From Chrysochromulina parva (taxonomy: Eukaryota; Haptophyta; Prymnesiales; Chrysochromulinaceae), in contig PJAB01000576.1 of NCBI GenBank assembly GCA_002887195.1, positions 1-23,593 on the forward strand: 23,593 nucleotides of DNA, given 5' to 3'. Positions 1 through 7,822 of this stretch are shown one piece after another (position 1 is the stretch's first letter; the number at the start of each line of letters is the position of its first letter). Under the pieces are notes generated by a model, which was not told where the DNA came from, did not search any database, and saw nothing but the letters and a program-made list of their open reading frames with translations. The position numbers and the translations under genes were made by a program.

Positions 1-739
1 ATGGTGGTCCTTGTCTTTGTGCGTGTGCGCAGTGGCGCCAGTGCACAGCTCAGTGGAGCATACTAACAGTGAAACCAGTACGTCTTAGTACAACAGCATG
101 TCAACTACTGGCTCTTCAAAAAAACAACCAGAATTCTTCATCATCCATGTGTCCTGCAGCCTGCCGATGTCGGCGTGTTATTACCGGGGATAACTTTACA
201 GAAGTCAGCGCCCGAGACGGCGCCGATTCACACGTCCCGGACGTACCGCTCTCCGGGAGCCGGTTGTCTCCTGGAGACCCGGTAGCGATCGGGTCTCCTG
301 GAGACCCGGTAACGATCGCGCGACGCCGTCGCGGCGCCCCCCCGGCAGGCGACGGGTCCGCCCCCCCACACACGCAAACCAAAACCCACAGACGCCGCAG
401 TCACAGAGCCCGCACAACAGCAGAGACGACAGACGATCCGTCCACATGAACACGTACGAAGAACGATGCGCTAAGACAGTCGTGGACGTGGTACTCACCG
501 CTGCGCACACTACTACTACACGCTCCACACCCGACTGCGCACACGCGATGTTGCGGATTCGGTTTCACCTCACCTGTTTCTTCTCCCGTCTGTGCACTGG
601 TCCGAGGTGTGACAGAGACGCATGCGGAGACGCGTCCGTTGCACACGCACACAATCCGAGGTTCGGCTAACCCTCTCCCCACAGCCTCCATTTCCCCACG
701 TCCTCCATGCCCTGATCGATTGCGCGGGCGCGTGCGTCA
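1..739. other. Intergenic stretch, no recognisable gene
   Basis: No reading frame here has recognisable domain content. The open frames on both strands are Arg/Ser/Thr/Cys-rich and look like noise in GC-rich DNA. The stretch lies downstream of the stop of the minus-strand sulfotransferase-like gene, so its right end probably holds that gene's 3' UTR. The only clear structure is a two-copy 27-bp tandem repeat at 266-319, listed separately. Confidence 0.5.
266..319. repeat. 27-bp tandem repeat (2 copies) with palindromic core
   Basis: Two copies with a 27-bp period start at 266 and 293. They differ at one base (ggtagcgatc versus ggtaacgatc). Each contains tctcctggaga, and the second lies in gggtctcctggagaccc (291-307), which is palindromic except for its central base. 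A degenerate third copy may precede them near 249-264. No function is evident. Confidence 0.75.
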
Positions 740-2584
740 TCAATCGCCGTGCCCCTCGCCGACCTTTGCCACCTTGTTTGCGTACGGGTTGGGGCCCAAC
801 GTGGCAGGTCCTGTTGCTTGGACCTCGAAGATGGCGTTGGGGGTGTTGTAGCAGCTCTTCTCGGGGCCTGACTCAGCCCCGGGACCACTCCCTTCTGCCA
901 TAACTGCCGTTCCCTTGTCCCCCATCGGTGTCATGTCCAGGCCGAGCAGCGATAAAGCCTGGTTCAGGCACTTGGCGGCACCATGAGCGTCTGTCCAGCA
1001 GTTCTCGATGTCAATGTTGTCGTCCATGTAGGCCTTTGCCGTCTTCATGAAGTCGCTGGGCGCGCGCGTGAGGGTGCAGTCAAATCTGCTGCCGGGAGGT
1101 GTAAACCGGTGGAACACGGAGAACTCCCTGTCAAGCTCGTTGCGCGTGATTTTGAGCATCGCGACCTTCGGGTGCTTTGCCATTGAGGCCAGAGCGTCCG
1201 TCCACGCAGGCATCGCGCGCTCGTTACGTGCCATCGTACATGCGGACGGGCTATCGAGCTTTGTACCCTTCCCGGCCGTGTTGGCGTTGACGAACTGCGG
1301 GAAGAACTTGATGGTGATGGAGCACTCGGCGGGAGGGCATACGTCGACCGGCACGCCAGCGCAGACCAGGTCGCGCACACGAACATAATATTCGGCGAGG
1401 TTGTAGCGTAGGCCCGCGTACAGTGGCGACGTTTCGCCAATGAGGCTCATGCGATCGATCTTGAGCTGCTTGAACTCGAGGGCCGCCTGGGCCATGATCT
1501 TCTCCTGGAGCTCCGGGTTCCTAGCGTTCATGAGGGTGTGGGTATCGGCGTCGAAGATGGCGTCGGGCTCCCCGCCATTGCACTCTGGAATCACGCTTGT
1601 CGACCACACGGTGGTGCTGTACGCGAACGGCTCCCCGATGTCGAACACGCACGGGTGCTTGTTGAGCGCCTTGCCGATCTCTGTCGTGCCGCTTCCATGG
1701 TCAGAAACGACGACGAGCACCTGTGCGCGCGGCCCCATAGCCGCTGCCGGTGCAGGGCGTGCTGCCGCTGCCGGTGCGGGCCGCACGACCGCAACCGGTG
1801 CGTGATACGGTACGACCGGTGCCGCAGGTCGTGCAGCCACGGCCGGTGTGGGCCGCACGGCCGCAGCCGGTGTGGGCCGCACGGCCGCAGCCGGTGCCGC
1901 CTCCACCTTCTGGCACGCGAGGAGGCACTGTGTGTGCATAAAGGTCGGATTGGCCCGGCATTCGCCCGCAGCCGCCCACCCGGCGCAACCCTGGACTGGC
2001 CGCGGCCCGCTAGGCGCTGACGCTGAGGTAACCGGCCCGGCAACGGGCCGCACCACTGCCGGCATGGGCCTCGCGGCCGGTGCGGGTTTCGCAACCGCAG
2101 CCGGTGCAGGCCTCGCGGCCGCTGCCGGTGCGGGTTTCGCAACCGCAGCCGGTGCAGGCCTCGCGGCCGCTGCCGGTGCGGGTTTCGCAGCCGCTGCCGG
2201 TGCAGGCCTCGCGGCCGCTGCCGGTGCAGGTTTGGCAGTCGCTAGGGGTGCCGGCTTGGGCGTCGTGGCCGCCGGTGCTGGGTAGTACCCTCCGACGAGA
2301 ATGTTGGGGTCCACGGTATCCGCCAGCGGTGCTGGCTCTCCCTTGAGCGAGTCGTCATCCGCAGCGCAACGGACGGGATCATCGGAGTAGAGGCAGCCAA
2401 TGAGGGCCTTCTTGGACTTGGTGGGCCGCTCCTCCTTGGCTTCTTGGTCCGGTAGTGGCGGAGCCATCAGAGCTGCATCGGCAGAGTCGCCCTCATTGAG
2501 CTCCGTCGTTGGCTGCATCGCCGCCAACCACGGCGGCATGCCTAGTATCAAGGGCAGCAAGAGGGGCAGGGGCAGCAGCACCAT
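740..2584 (-). CDS. Secreted/Golgi ShKT-domain, sulfotransferase-like protein
   Basis: About 614 residues. A hydrophobic leader (MVLLPLPLLLPLILG) suggests secretion or a type II Golgi anchor. Two Pro/Ala-rich tracts with Lys/Arg repeats flank a short ShKT-like module (about C200-C224, pattern CxxWAxxGEC, NPxFM, CxxAC) with only four visible Cys, where the family normally has six. The C-terminal half resembles P-loop sulfotransferases: GSGTT near 297-301 matches the 5'-phosphosulfate loop, GEPF follows shortly after, and RNELDREFSVF from about R481 matches the 3'-phosphate segment. The expected role is PAPS-dependent sulfation of a glycan or protein in the secretory pathway. That role follows from the family; substrate and activity are inferred. 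An upstream in-frame ATG at 2647 would add 21 residues, but that stretch is less GC-rich and looks like UTR. If used, it would give a basic cytosolic tail before the membrane helix. The gene is divergent from the aminotransferase. Confidence 0.65.
   Translation of the reverse strand: MVLLPLPLLLPLILGMPPWLAAMQPTTELNEGDSADAALMAPPLPDQEAKEERPTKSKKALIGCLYSDDPVRCAADDDSLKGEPAPLADTVDPNILVGGYYPAPAATTPKPAPLATAKPAPAAAARPAPAAAAKPAPAAAARPAPAAVAKPAPAAAARPAPAAVAKPAPAARPMPAVVRPVAGPVTSASAPSGPRPVQGCAGWAAAGECRANPTFMHTQCLLACQKVEAAPAAAVRPTPAAAVRPTPAVAARPAAPVVPYHAPVAVVRPAPAAAARPAPAAAMGPRAQVLVVVSDHGSGTTEIGKALNKHPCVFDIGEPFAYSTTVWSTSVIPECNGGEPDAIFDADTHTLMNARNPELQEKIMAQAALEFKQLKIDRMSLIGETSPLYAGLRYNLAEYYVRVRDLVCAGVPVDVCPPAECSITIKFFPQFVNANTAGKGTKLDSPSACTMARNERAMPAWTDALASMAKHPKVAMLKITRNELDREFSVFHRFTPPGSRFDCTLTRAPSDFMKTAKAYMDDNIDIENCWTDAHGAAKCLNQALSLLGLDMTPMGDKGTAVMAEGSGPGAESGPEKSCYNTPNAIFEVQATGPATLGPNPYANKVAKVGEGHGD
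1735..2290. repeat. Degenerate Pro/Ala-coding tandem repeats inside the sulfotransferase-like gene
   Basis: Short GC-rich units encode reiterated PAPAAAARPAPAAAAKPAP-type sequence, in two blocks (about 1735-1900 and 2000-2290) on either side of the ShKT-like module. They probably form extended, flexible, possibly O-glycosylated linkers between leader, ShKT module and catalytic domain. Such repeats expand and contract easily, so length polymorphism is expected. Confidence 0.7.
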
Positions 2585-2777
2585 GATGGTCGGGGAAAAT
2601 TTTCTGTCCCGAAATGGAAAGCGTGCATGATCCTTTTTTGGTACCATCCGGGCATGCGCCCAGAAAGTGATCGATTTGGGTGCAGGGTTTTACAGTAATC
2701 GGTTACGTATCCTCATATGCATTGCATGTATCTTCTTAATGAAGAGTGGTGTGAAGTTTTCCAATGAACTTTTCATC
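2585..2777. promoter_or_regulatory. Divergent intergenic/promoter region
   Basis: About 190 bp separate the chosen starts of the minus-strand sulfotransferase-like gene and the plus-strand aminotransferase. The stretch is clearly more AT-rich than the flanking coding DNA, as expected for 5' UTRs and a shared promoter. I see no confident TATA box or other named element. Confidence 0.4.
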
Positions 2778-3959
2778 ATGCTCGACGCCGCCGTCGGCTT
2801 CGCCGCTGGCGCGGCCTGCGCAGCCGCGCTGTACTACGTCGTCGCGCAGCGGCTCACGCGGCGATCCGACACAGAGCCTGCCCTCGTCCAAGATCCCGAG
2901 ATTTGGGCAGCTCGCCACCACGGGGCACGTGCGTCCGTCGACCCGGGGTACTACGCCTTCTACTCATCGGTGGCGGGCGCCATCACCACCAACGTTGCGC
3001 TCATGGCGGTGCCCATCGACGACCACTGCATCGTCCGAGGTCATGCCGTTTTTGACACGTGCTCGCTCGTTGGCGGGCGCATGTACCGGCTGCAGATCCA
3101 CCTCGACCGGCTCTTTGCATCAGCCAAGGCTGCACGTCTACCGCTGCCCTTTGGAGACGACGAGGCGGCCAATCGCTCGCGCATGACCGCGATCGTGCGT
3201 GCCACGTGCAAGGCGAGCGGTAAGAGCGACTGCGACGTACGCTTTTGGCTGACCGCGGGCACAGGTAACCTGGGAGTGACGCCGGCAGGCTGTCGCCCTT
3301 CCTTCTTCGTGCTGTGCTTTGGTGGGTTGCCGGCGCTCAAGACTGCAGCCTTGGACGGCAGCATTGCCGAAGTGACCATCCCCGAGAGCGTCGTGCCGCT
3401 CAAGCCGCCGCACCTCGCCCAGCTCAAGTCTAACAACTACCTGCTCAACGCCCTCACCATGATGGCTGCTGCCGAGCGCGGGGGGACCTTCGGCATCGGC
3501 GTGACAAGCAGCGGTTACTTGACGGAGTCGTGCGTGCTCAACGTGATCGTGGTCGGCAAGGACGGCGCGCTGCGCACGCCGCCGTTTGAGGGCATCCTGT
3601 GCGGCACCACCGTCCGTCGCGTTTTCGAGCTGGCACGCCAGCACCTCGTGGTCAGCGCCGTCGTGGGCAGCGCCGTCGTGGGTAGCGCCGTCGTGGGCAG
3701 CGCCGTCGTGGGCAGCGCCGTCGTGGGCAGCCGTTGGGCGCTGCTCTCCGACGTTCGACAGGAGCCTATCAGAGCGGATGAGGCGCGAGACGCGGCCGAG
3801 CTCATGCTGGTCGCGGGCGACACGCATGTCTGCCCGATCACGACGCTCGACGGCCACAAGATTGGTAGCGGTAAGCCCGGTCCCGTGTTTGCAGCACTCA
3901 AGCGTCTGTTAGAGGAGGATGCGGGTGCGGCCTCGGGCGAGCACATCGAAGCGCTGTGA
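2778..3959 (+). CDS. Class IV PLP-dependent aminotransferase (BCAT/D-amino-acid aminotransferase fold)
   Basis: About 393 residues. After an N-terminal hydrophobic segment (MLDAAVGFAAGAACAAALYYVV) that could be a membrane anchor or leader, the body fits fold-type IV aminotransferases and lyases. RGHAVFDTC and the RLQIHLDRLF segment match the N-terminal domain. LKSNNYLLNAL carries the likely Schiff-base lysine, K217. YLTESCVLNV has E250 at the cofactor-glutamate position. The C-terminal part (about 330 onward) resembles the AdE...GT...PV...G..GP end of BCAT-like enzymes. Transfer of an amino group between an amino acid and a 2-oxo acid is family knowledge; the substrate cannot be read. I chose the ATG at 2778 because GC-rich coding sequence begins there. 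An in-frame ATG at 2739 is possible, and the frame is open from a GTG at 2667. Five SAVVG repeats (about 293-317) interrupt the C-terminal domain, and the stop lies inside a 22-bp repeat. Confidence 0.8.
   Translation: MLDAAVGFAAGAACAAALYYVVAQRLTRRSDTEPALVQDPEIWAARHHGARASVDPGYYAFYSSVAGAITTNVALMAVPIDDHCIVRGHAVFDTCSLVGGRMYRLQIHLDRLFASAKAARLPLPFGDDEAANRSRMTAIVRATCKASGKSDCDVRFWLTAGTGNLGVTPAGCRPSFFVLCFGGLPALKTAALDGSIAEVTIPESVVPLKPPHLAQLKSNNYLLNALTMMAAAERGGTFGIGVTSSGYLTESCVLNVIVVGKDGALRTPPFEGILCGTTVRRVFELARQHLVVSAVVGSAVVGSAVVGSAVVGSAVVGSRWALLSDVRQEPIRADEARDAAELMLVAGDTHVCPITTLDGHKIGSGKPGPVFAALKRLLEEDAGAASGEHIEAL
3654..3728 (+). repeat. 15-bp tandem repeat (5 copies) encoding SAVVG
   Basis: Five nearly identical copies of agcgccgtcgtgggc lie in frame in the aminotransferase gene, inserting (Ser-Ala-Val-Val-Gly)x5. 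The unit is a multiple of three, so copy-number change keeps the frame. The copies differ at one or two third positions only, which suggests recent expansion. Confidence 0.9.
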
Positions 3960-4026
3960 CGAGCACATCGAAGCGCTGTGGCGAGTGCATCGACGCGCTG
4001 TGGCGAGTACATCGAAGCGCTGTGAA
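3939..4026. repeat. 22-bp tandem repeat (4 copies) spanning the aminotransferase stop codon
   Basis: Four copies (3939-3960, 3961-3982, 3983-4004, 4005-4026) share the core catcgaagcgctgtg. Copy 1 encodes the last residues EHIEAL and its TGA stop; copies 2 and 3 have TGG at that place. Three units make 66 bp, so copy 4 is back in the same frame and again reads YIEAL followed by TGA. Confidence 0.9.
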
Positions 4027-4641
4027 TCGCATCGCCATAATGGAGTCGTTCACACCGCCAGAATGGAGTCGTTCACACCGCCAGAATGGAGTCATTTGTT
4101 GGCCCTGGCATGATTGTGCGCGCAGTGCCTACTGCAGGGTACCACTATGGGAGGTTGGGAGCCTCCTCGTGCAGCATGCGGCGGTGGTTAGGCGGTGGCT
4201 GGTGCCGTGCAGGCGTTCAGAATGTATGAGCGACAGGAAGTAGCGATCGAGTTGAGTATTCAGTACTGTACACTTCAGGTTTATGTTGATGAGTAGAGTC
4301 TGTGATCCTCTTGTGTGCAGAGCCCCAGAGAGAGCGAGAACTGTGGGTGGACCGTGAAGATACAAGATTGCGACTTCGAAGGACGGCCGTGTGTGTTTCG
4401 GAATGCGTTCGGCACGCTCTTCACAGTGACAGTCAAGCTCTGCGAGCTCAGAGGTGGACATGTGGTACAGGGTTTGAGCAAACACTCAGGCACACCGACA
4501 GATAAGTGTCAGGGTATGGCGACGACCCACTTCACACACTTTCCGAAGACGTCTACATCAACGAACCCCAAATCTTTCCACCGGTCTCGACTTGACTTGA
4601 CTTTATTAACAGCCAAGTTCACAGTACTGCACGTTGGAAAC
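4027..4641. other. Intergenic region upstream of the methyltransferase gene
   Basis: This holds no recognisable gene. It contains a 23-bp tandem repeat (4039-4084 plus a partial third copy) and, close to the next gene, three GACTT pentamers (about 4589-4604). The frame of the methyltransferase stays open back to about 4315, but the sequence there is less GC-rich and its translation is Ser/Thr/Cys-rich without domain character, so I treat it as 5' flank or UTR. Confidence 0.5.
4039..4084. repeat. 23-bp tandem repeat (2 full copies plus a partial third)
   Basis: The unit begins aatggagtcgttcacaccgc. Perfect copies lie at 4039-4061 and 4062-4084, and a truncated copy (aatggagtca) follows at 4085. 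It lies 13 bp after the 22-bp repeat that spans the aminotransferase stop, so this gene end carries two unrelated tandem repeats in a row. Confidence 0.9.
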
Positions 4642-6450
4642 ATGGCGACGTGGAAAGTGGATGTTGCAACAGTCGCTTTCGACAATACGGACGGCCGCTT
4701 CGACGATCCCGACTCCGACGATGAGGAGAAGGATGCGGACGGCCGCTTCGACACTACCGAGTCAACAGATCCCTATGCCGAATTCGACCATGAGGGCCCT
4801 CTGCATCTGTACGCTCCTGGCGCTGACCCCGACGGAGACTTACCCGAACCAGAAGATTTTGATGCGCTTTTCTATGGCGACGAAGATAACGTCACGCTAA
4901 CGACGTTCGCCGATAACGATGCAGTTGCAACCGCTCGGGACGAGGCAGGCGCAGGCTCTGCAGACGGCGAAGCCGCCGACACCGAGCCCGACATGGCTGC
5001 AGGCACTGAGGATGGCGCGGCCGCAGCGAAGAGGCGAGAAGCAAATCGCAAGAAGCGCCAGAAGCAGAAGGCAAAGAAGACACCGCAGCAGCCGCCGGAA
5101 GCGCGGGATACGTTGCAGCTGAGAAAGGAGTCTTCGACATCGAGCTCCACCTCGAGCGCCGCCGCAATCGCCGAGGCTGGGCGACAAACCGCCGAGGCAG
5201 GGCGGCAAACCGTGAGCCGGCACCAGCGACGGCTGGTGATGCAGCGCCAAAAAGTAGCCGACTCCAAGGTGGCCAACGCGGACCTCTTCGTCAATCAGCT
5301 CCAGCTGCTCCCTTTCCTCGTCCAGGCCTCACAAGCAGGCGTGCAAGGGCAGCTGGATGTACTCGAGTACGTCGTCGCGGGACCGGGCGGAGCGGCAGGC
5401 GCAGCAGGGGCGGCGCCCTCGAGAGTGATCCGCATCGCGCAATACCCGCAGGGCGTTGGGTGTGCGGCGACGGCGGGCAAGGCTGCGTGGGGCTGGCGCG
5501 TGTGGGACGGTGCCAAGGCGCTCGCGCGCGTCCTCGAGATACATCCGACTCTGGTGCACCGTGCAGTCGTCCTCGAGTTGGGTGCTGGCGCTGGTCTCGC
5601 CTCTCTCGCGGCCGCGCGGCTGGGTGCTCGTGCGGTGCTCGCGACAGACTTGCCGGAAGCGCTGCCGCTGCTCATACACAACCTTGAGCGCAACGGTGCT
5701 CGTGTGCTGAAGGCGTGTGCGCGCGCGCCTGGCGGCGTGTGCTGCCCAAGCGGGCATGCGCTCAAAGCGTCTCTTGCTGCGACTGAGGACCACATGTGTA
5801 ACGTGTGCGGATTGGAAGACGCTCTCGCGGCAGGCATCGAGCAGGGCGATCCCGTGCATGCATGCCGCCAGTGCGACTTTGATGTATGTGGCAAGTGCGC
5901 GGATCGCGCCGTGGCGGGCGAGTGGTCTGCGCTGCCTGGTTGGTGGAAGCTCACGTGCGAGGGTTTCGTCACGGGCGTGGGCACTTGGCACCTCCCGCCT
6001 TCAAGCGCGCCTTCAAGCACCGACAGCGGCGGCGGTGGTGGCGAGAGCACGAGCGAGAGCAAGAGCGAAGGAGCTCTTATGATAGCGGCACCCTGGGATT
6101 TGCTGGCCGCAGGGGGCGTGACCGACCGAGCCGACGCGCTGCTCAACGAGGCGCTCGAGCAATCGGGCGCGCTGCCAACGCTCGTCCTTGTGGCGGATGT
6201 CTCGTGCAGCGCGGCTCTCATTCAACCGCTCGTCGCTTCGCTCGTGGCGCTGCGGGCGCGGCTACCGAGCGGTGCGATCGCACTGATGGCGCACGAGAAG
6301 CGCGAGGCCAAGGTGGATGCGGCCCTCGAGGCCGCCTTCGACGCGGCCAAGCTCAAGAGGGAGCCGATCGAGATTCCGAGCGGTGTGCAGTCCGACGCGG
6401 ACGCGAAGCGCGCGCGCCTGCGCTTGTGGCGAGTCCCGCTCACTCTGTAG
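4642..6450 (+). CDS. Family-16 (METTL21-like) protein methyltransferase with embedded Cys/His zinc finger
   Basis: About 602 residues. The N-terminal 190 residues are acidic (repeated DGRFD, DSDDEEKDAD), then comes a basic KKRQKQKAKK stretch and low-complexity Ser/Ala sequence. The SAM-binding core starts near 310 with VLELGAGAGL (motif I), followed by ATDLPEALPLLIHNLERNGA, typical of lysine methyltransferases of the METTL21/EEF1AKMT type. A Cys/His finger is inserted directly after this: C368, H372, C386xxC389, C408xxC411, C416xxC419. The C-terminal part (LVLVADVSCSAALIQPLVAS, then IALMAHEKRE) matches the end of the methyltransferase fold, although the usual DVVY-type acidic/Tyr motif reads ADVSCS. 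The family transfers methyl groups from S-adenosylmethionine to protein lysines; the target here is unknown. I chose the ATG at 4642 because the MATWKVD start fits the family and the sequence becomes coding-like there. Confidence 0.8.
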   Translation: MATWKVDVATVAFDNTDGRFDDPDSDDEEKDADGRFDTTESTDPYAEFDHEGPLHLYAPGADPDGDLPEPEDFDALFYGDEDNVTLTTFADNDAVATARDEAGAGSADGEAADTEPDMAAGTEDGAAAAKRREANRKKRQKQKAKKTPQQPPEARDTLQLRKESSTSSSTSSAAAIAEAGRQTAEAGRQTVSRHQRRLVMQRQKVADSKVANADLFVNQLQLLPFLVQASQAGVQGQLDVLEYVVAGPGGAAGAAGAAPSRVIRIAQYPQGVGCAATAGKAAWGWRVWDGAKALARVLEIHPTLVHRAVVLELGAGAGLASLAAARLGARAVLATDLPEALPLLIHNLERNGARVLKACARAPGGVCCPSGHALKASLAATEDHMCNVCGLEDALAAGIEQGDPVHACRQCDFDVCGKCADRAVAGEWSALPGWWKLTCEGFVTGVGTWHLPPSSAPSSTDSGGGGGESTSESKSEGALMIAAPWDLLAAGGVTDRADALLNEALEQSGALPTLVLVADVSCSAALIQPLVASLVALRARLPSGAIALMAHEKREAKVDAALEAAFDAAKLKREPIEIPSGVQSDADAKRARLRLWRVPLTL

Positions 6451-6655
6451 TTCAAAATCTTTAGTAGAAAGTCGACTCCGGTACATATGTTCACAGAACC
6501 ATTCACGCCAAGCAAGCAAGCAAGCTTGCTTGCTTGCTTGCTTGCTTGCTTGCATTCACGCCAGGGCATCTTCGACCTCAACGTTCACACACTGAGTCAC
6601 ACACTGTCGCCGAAAAGAATCGCACAAGCGCACCCACAAGGCGTCGCTCCTTTCC
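6451..6655. other. Short intergenic spacer
   Basis: This 205-bp spacer between the methyltransferase stop and the TTL-like start holds the AAGC/TTGC hairpin repeat (6500-6563, listed separately). Between the repeat and the next ATG there is only AC-rich sequence and the duplicated phrase agtcacacactg/acacactg near 6585-6607. Confidence 0.4.
6500..6563. repeat. AAGC/TTGC inverted-repeat array flanked by 11-bp direct repeats
   Basis: The direct repeats cattcacgcca (6500-6510 and 6553-6563) enclose 42 bp of AAGC units running straight into TTGC units. The junction gcaagcaagcttgcttgc is a perfect palindrome, so the array can fold into a hairpin or cruciform. The layout resembles a tiny insertion with a target-site duplication, or a tetranucleotide expansion within a duplicated 11-mer. 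It lies about 50 bp downstream of the methyltransferase stop. Confidence 0.85.
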
Positions 6656-7822
6656 ATGCATGGAGCGACCATCCTAGGCAGTGACCGCATCTTCTGGCGC
6701 GGTGGCCATACCGCCCTCGGCTGGGGAAGTCCGCTCGGCAAGCTGCACAAAGAGGGCCTTCGTGTGCTTGAGACGGTGGGATTTGAAGAGGTCGAACGTG
6801 GTTCGCCACGGCTACCAGCCCTCTTCTGGTGCACGAGGAGGGCTGCCGATTTTCCGGCTCTGGGCGATCGCCTGCCCCTTATCCGCCCATTGCCACAGTC
6901 GTGCACATCTGCATTGGACGACAAACTACGCTGCGCCCGACTGCTCAACGCCGCCGGCTTTGTGAAGGATCGACTCGCTCCCGAAACCTTTGTGAGCCTT
7001 TCTGCGATGCGCCATGAGCTGCGCCAGCGAGCGCGCAGCACGGGAGCGGAGGAAGGGTGTCTGTACTTCCTGAAGCACCGGCTCGGCGTCAAGGGGCAGG
7101 CTGTGACGCCGCTGCGGGAGCGCGCGCTGCTTGACTGGCTGGAGGCACGGCCCTGGCGCGAAGGCGACTTCGTCGTGCAGCGCGAGGTTCCGCCAGCACT
7201 GAGCATAGACGGCCACAAATTTGTGATGCGATGCCACGTTCTCGTGGCATGCCGCGTTTCGGCACCACCGGCCGCCTGGCTGCATGGCGATGTGATCGTG
7301 CTCACGCACGCCGTCCCTTACACACATGACACTGACAACAAAGCTGCTCATGTTAGCCAAAGCGGCCGCCATCACCCGCCACCGAAGCTGCTCAGTGAGC
7401 TCGGGAACGAGCACCCTGGGGCAAGCCCCGGCCTGCCGCCGCGCCTGCAGTACCTAGTCTCGCGCACGATTGCAGCCGCAGCGCCCGATCTCATTCCCGA
7501 GGAGCGCTGCCCGCGTGCCACTCTCTACTCCCTCATGGGCTTTGACGTGGCGCTCGATTCCAATGGGTCCCCACAGCTGCTCGAGGTCAATGCGTACCCT
7601 GCGATCGCCGACGGCACTATGAGCAAGGTGCCCTCGAGCGTGTATACGCGCTTGGTTCGAGATGTCGTTAGCCTTCTGATCCTGCCAGCGCTGGATGGGG
7701 TGGCACCGGTCGCGGGCGGCTTCATCAGCCTGCCCGAGGCCTTCACGACTCATGTTGCGACTGCTGGGGGGGTCGGGGGGGGGGGCAGTACAATGGTTAG
7801 AGTCGATACGCAGAACAGGTGA
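6656..7822 (+). CDS. Tubulin-tyrosine ligase-like (TTL/TTLL) ATP-grasp protein
   Basis: About 388 residues. The protein follows the TTL domain order. LDDKLRCARLL begins the central domain, FLKHRLGVKGQAV matches the nucleotide-binding loop, FVVQREV matches the VQ(K/R)Y strand, DGHKFVMRCHVLV (D185 to R192) matches the DGRKFDLR segment, and MGFDVALD with LLEVNAYPAI supplies the Mg/ATP-binding E310 and N312. TTL-family enzymes ligate Tyr, Glu or Gly to tubulin or other proteins; which one applies here cannot be told. The start is an ATG (6656) in a TTCCATGCATGG context. Near the 3' end a poly-G tract (7766-7785) encodes Gly-rich sequence, then a perfect CAG/GTGAGT donor overlaps the stop codon. 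If that donor is used, the last residues change (see the 7819-7879 entry). The gene sits between two other plus-strand genes. Confidence 0.75.
   Translation: MHGATILGSDRIFWRGGHTALGWGSPLGKLHKEGLRVLETVGFEEVERGSPRLPALFWCTRRAADFPALGDRLPLIRPLPQSCTSALDDKLRCARLLNAAGFVKDRLAPETFVSLSAMRHELRQRARSTGAEEGCLYFLKHRLGVKGQAVTPLRERALLDWLEARPWREGDFVVQREVPPALSIDGHKFVMRCHVLVACRVSAPPAAWLHGDVIVLTHAVPYTHDTDNKAAHVSQSGRHHPPPKLLSELGNEHPGASPGLPPRLQYLVSRTIAAAAPDLIPEERCPRATLYSLMGFDVALDSNGSPQLLEVNAYPAIADGTMSKVPSSVYTRLVRDVVSLLILPALDGVAPVAGGFISLPEAFTTHVATAGGVGGGGSTMVRVDTQNR

Noticed and set aside
2667..2777. N-terminal extension of the aminotransferase from 2667
   Set aside because: The codon at 2667 is GTG, the stretch is AT-rich and resembles 5' UTR, and GC-rich coding sequence begins at the ATG at 2778.
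4315..4641. N-terminal extension of the methyltransferase
   Set aside because: The frame is open, but the translation has no family similarity and the DNA is less GC-rich than the gene. The ATG at 4642 gives a plausible start.
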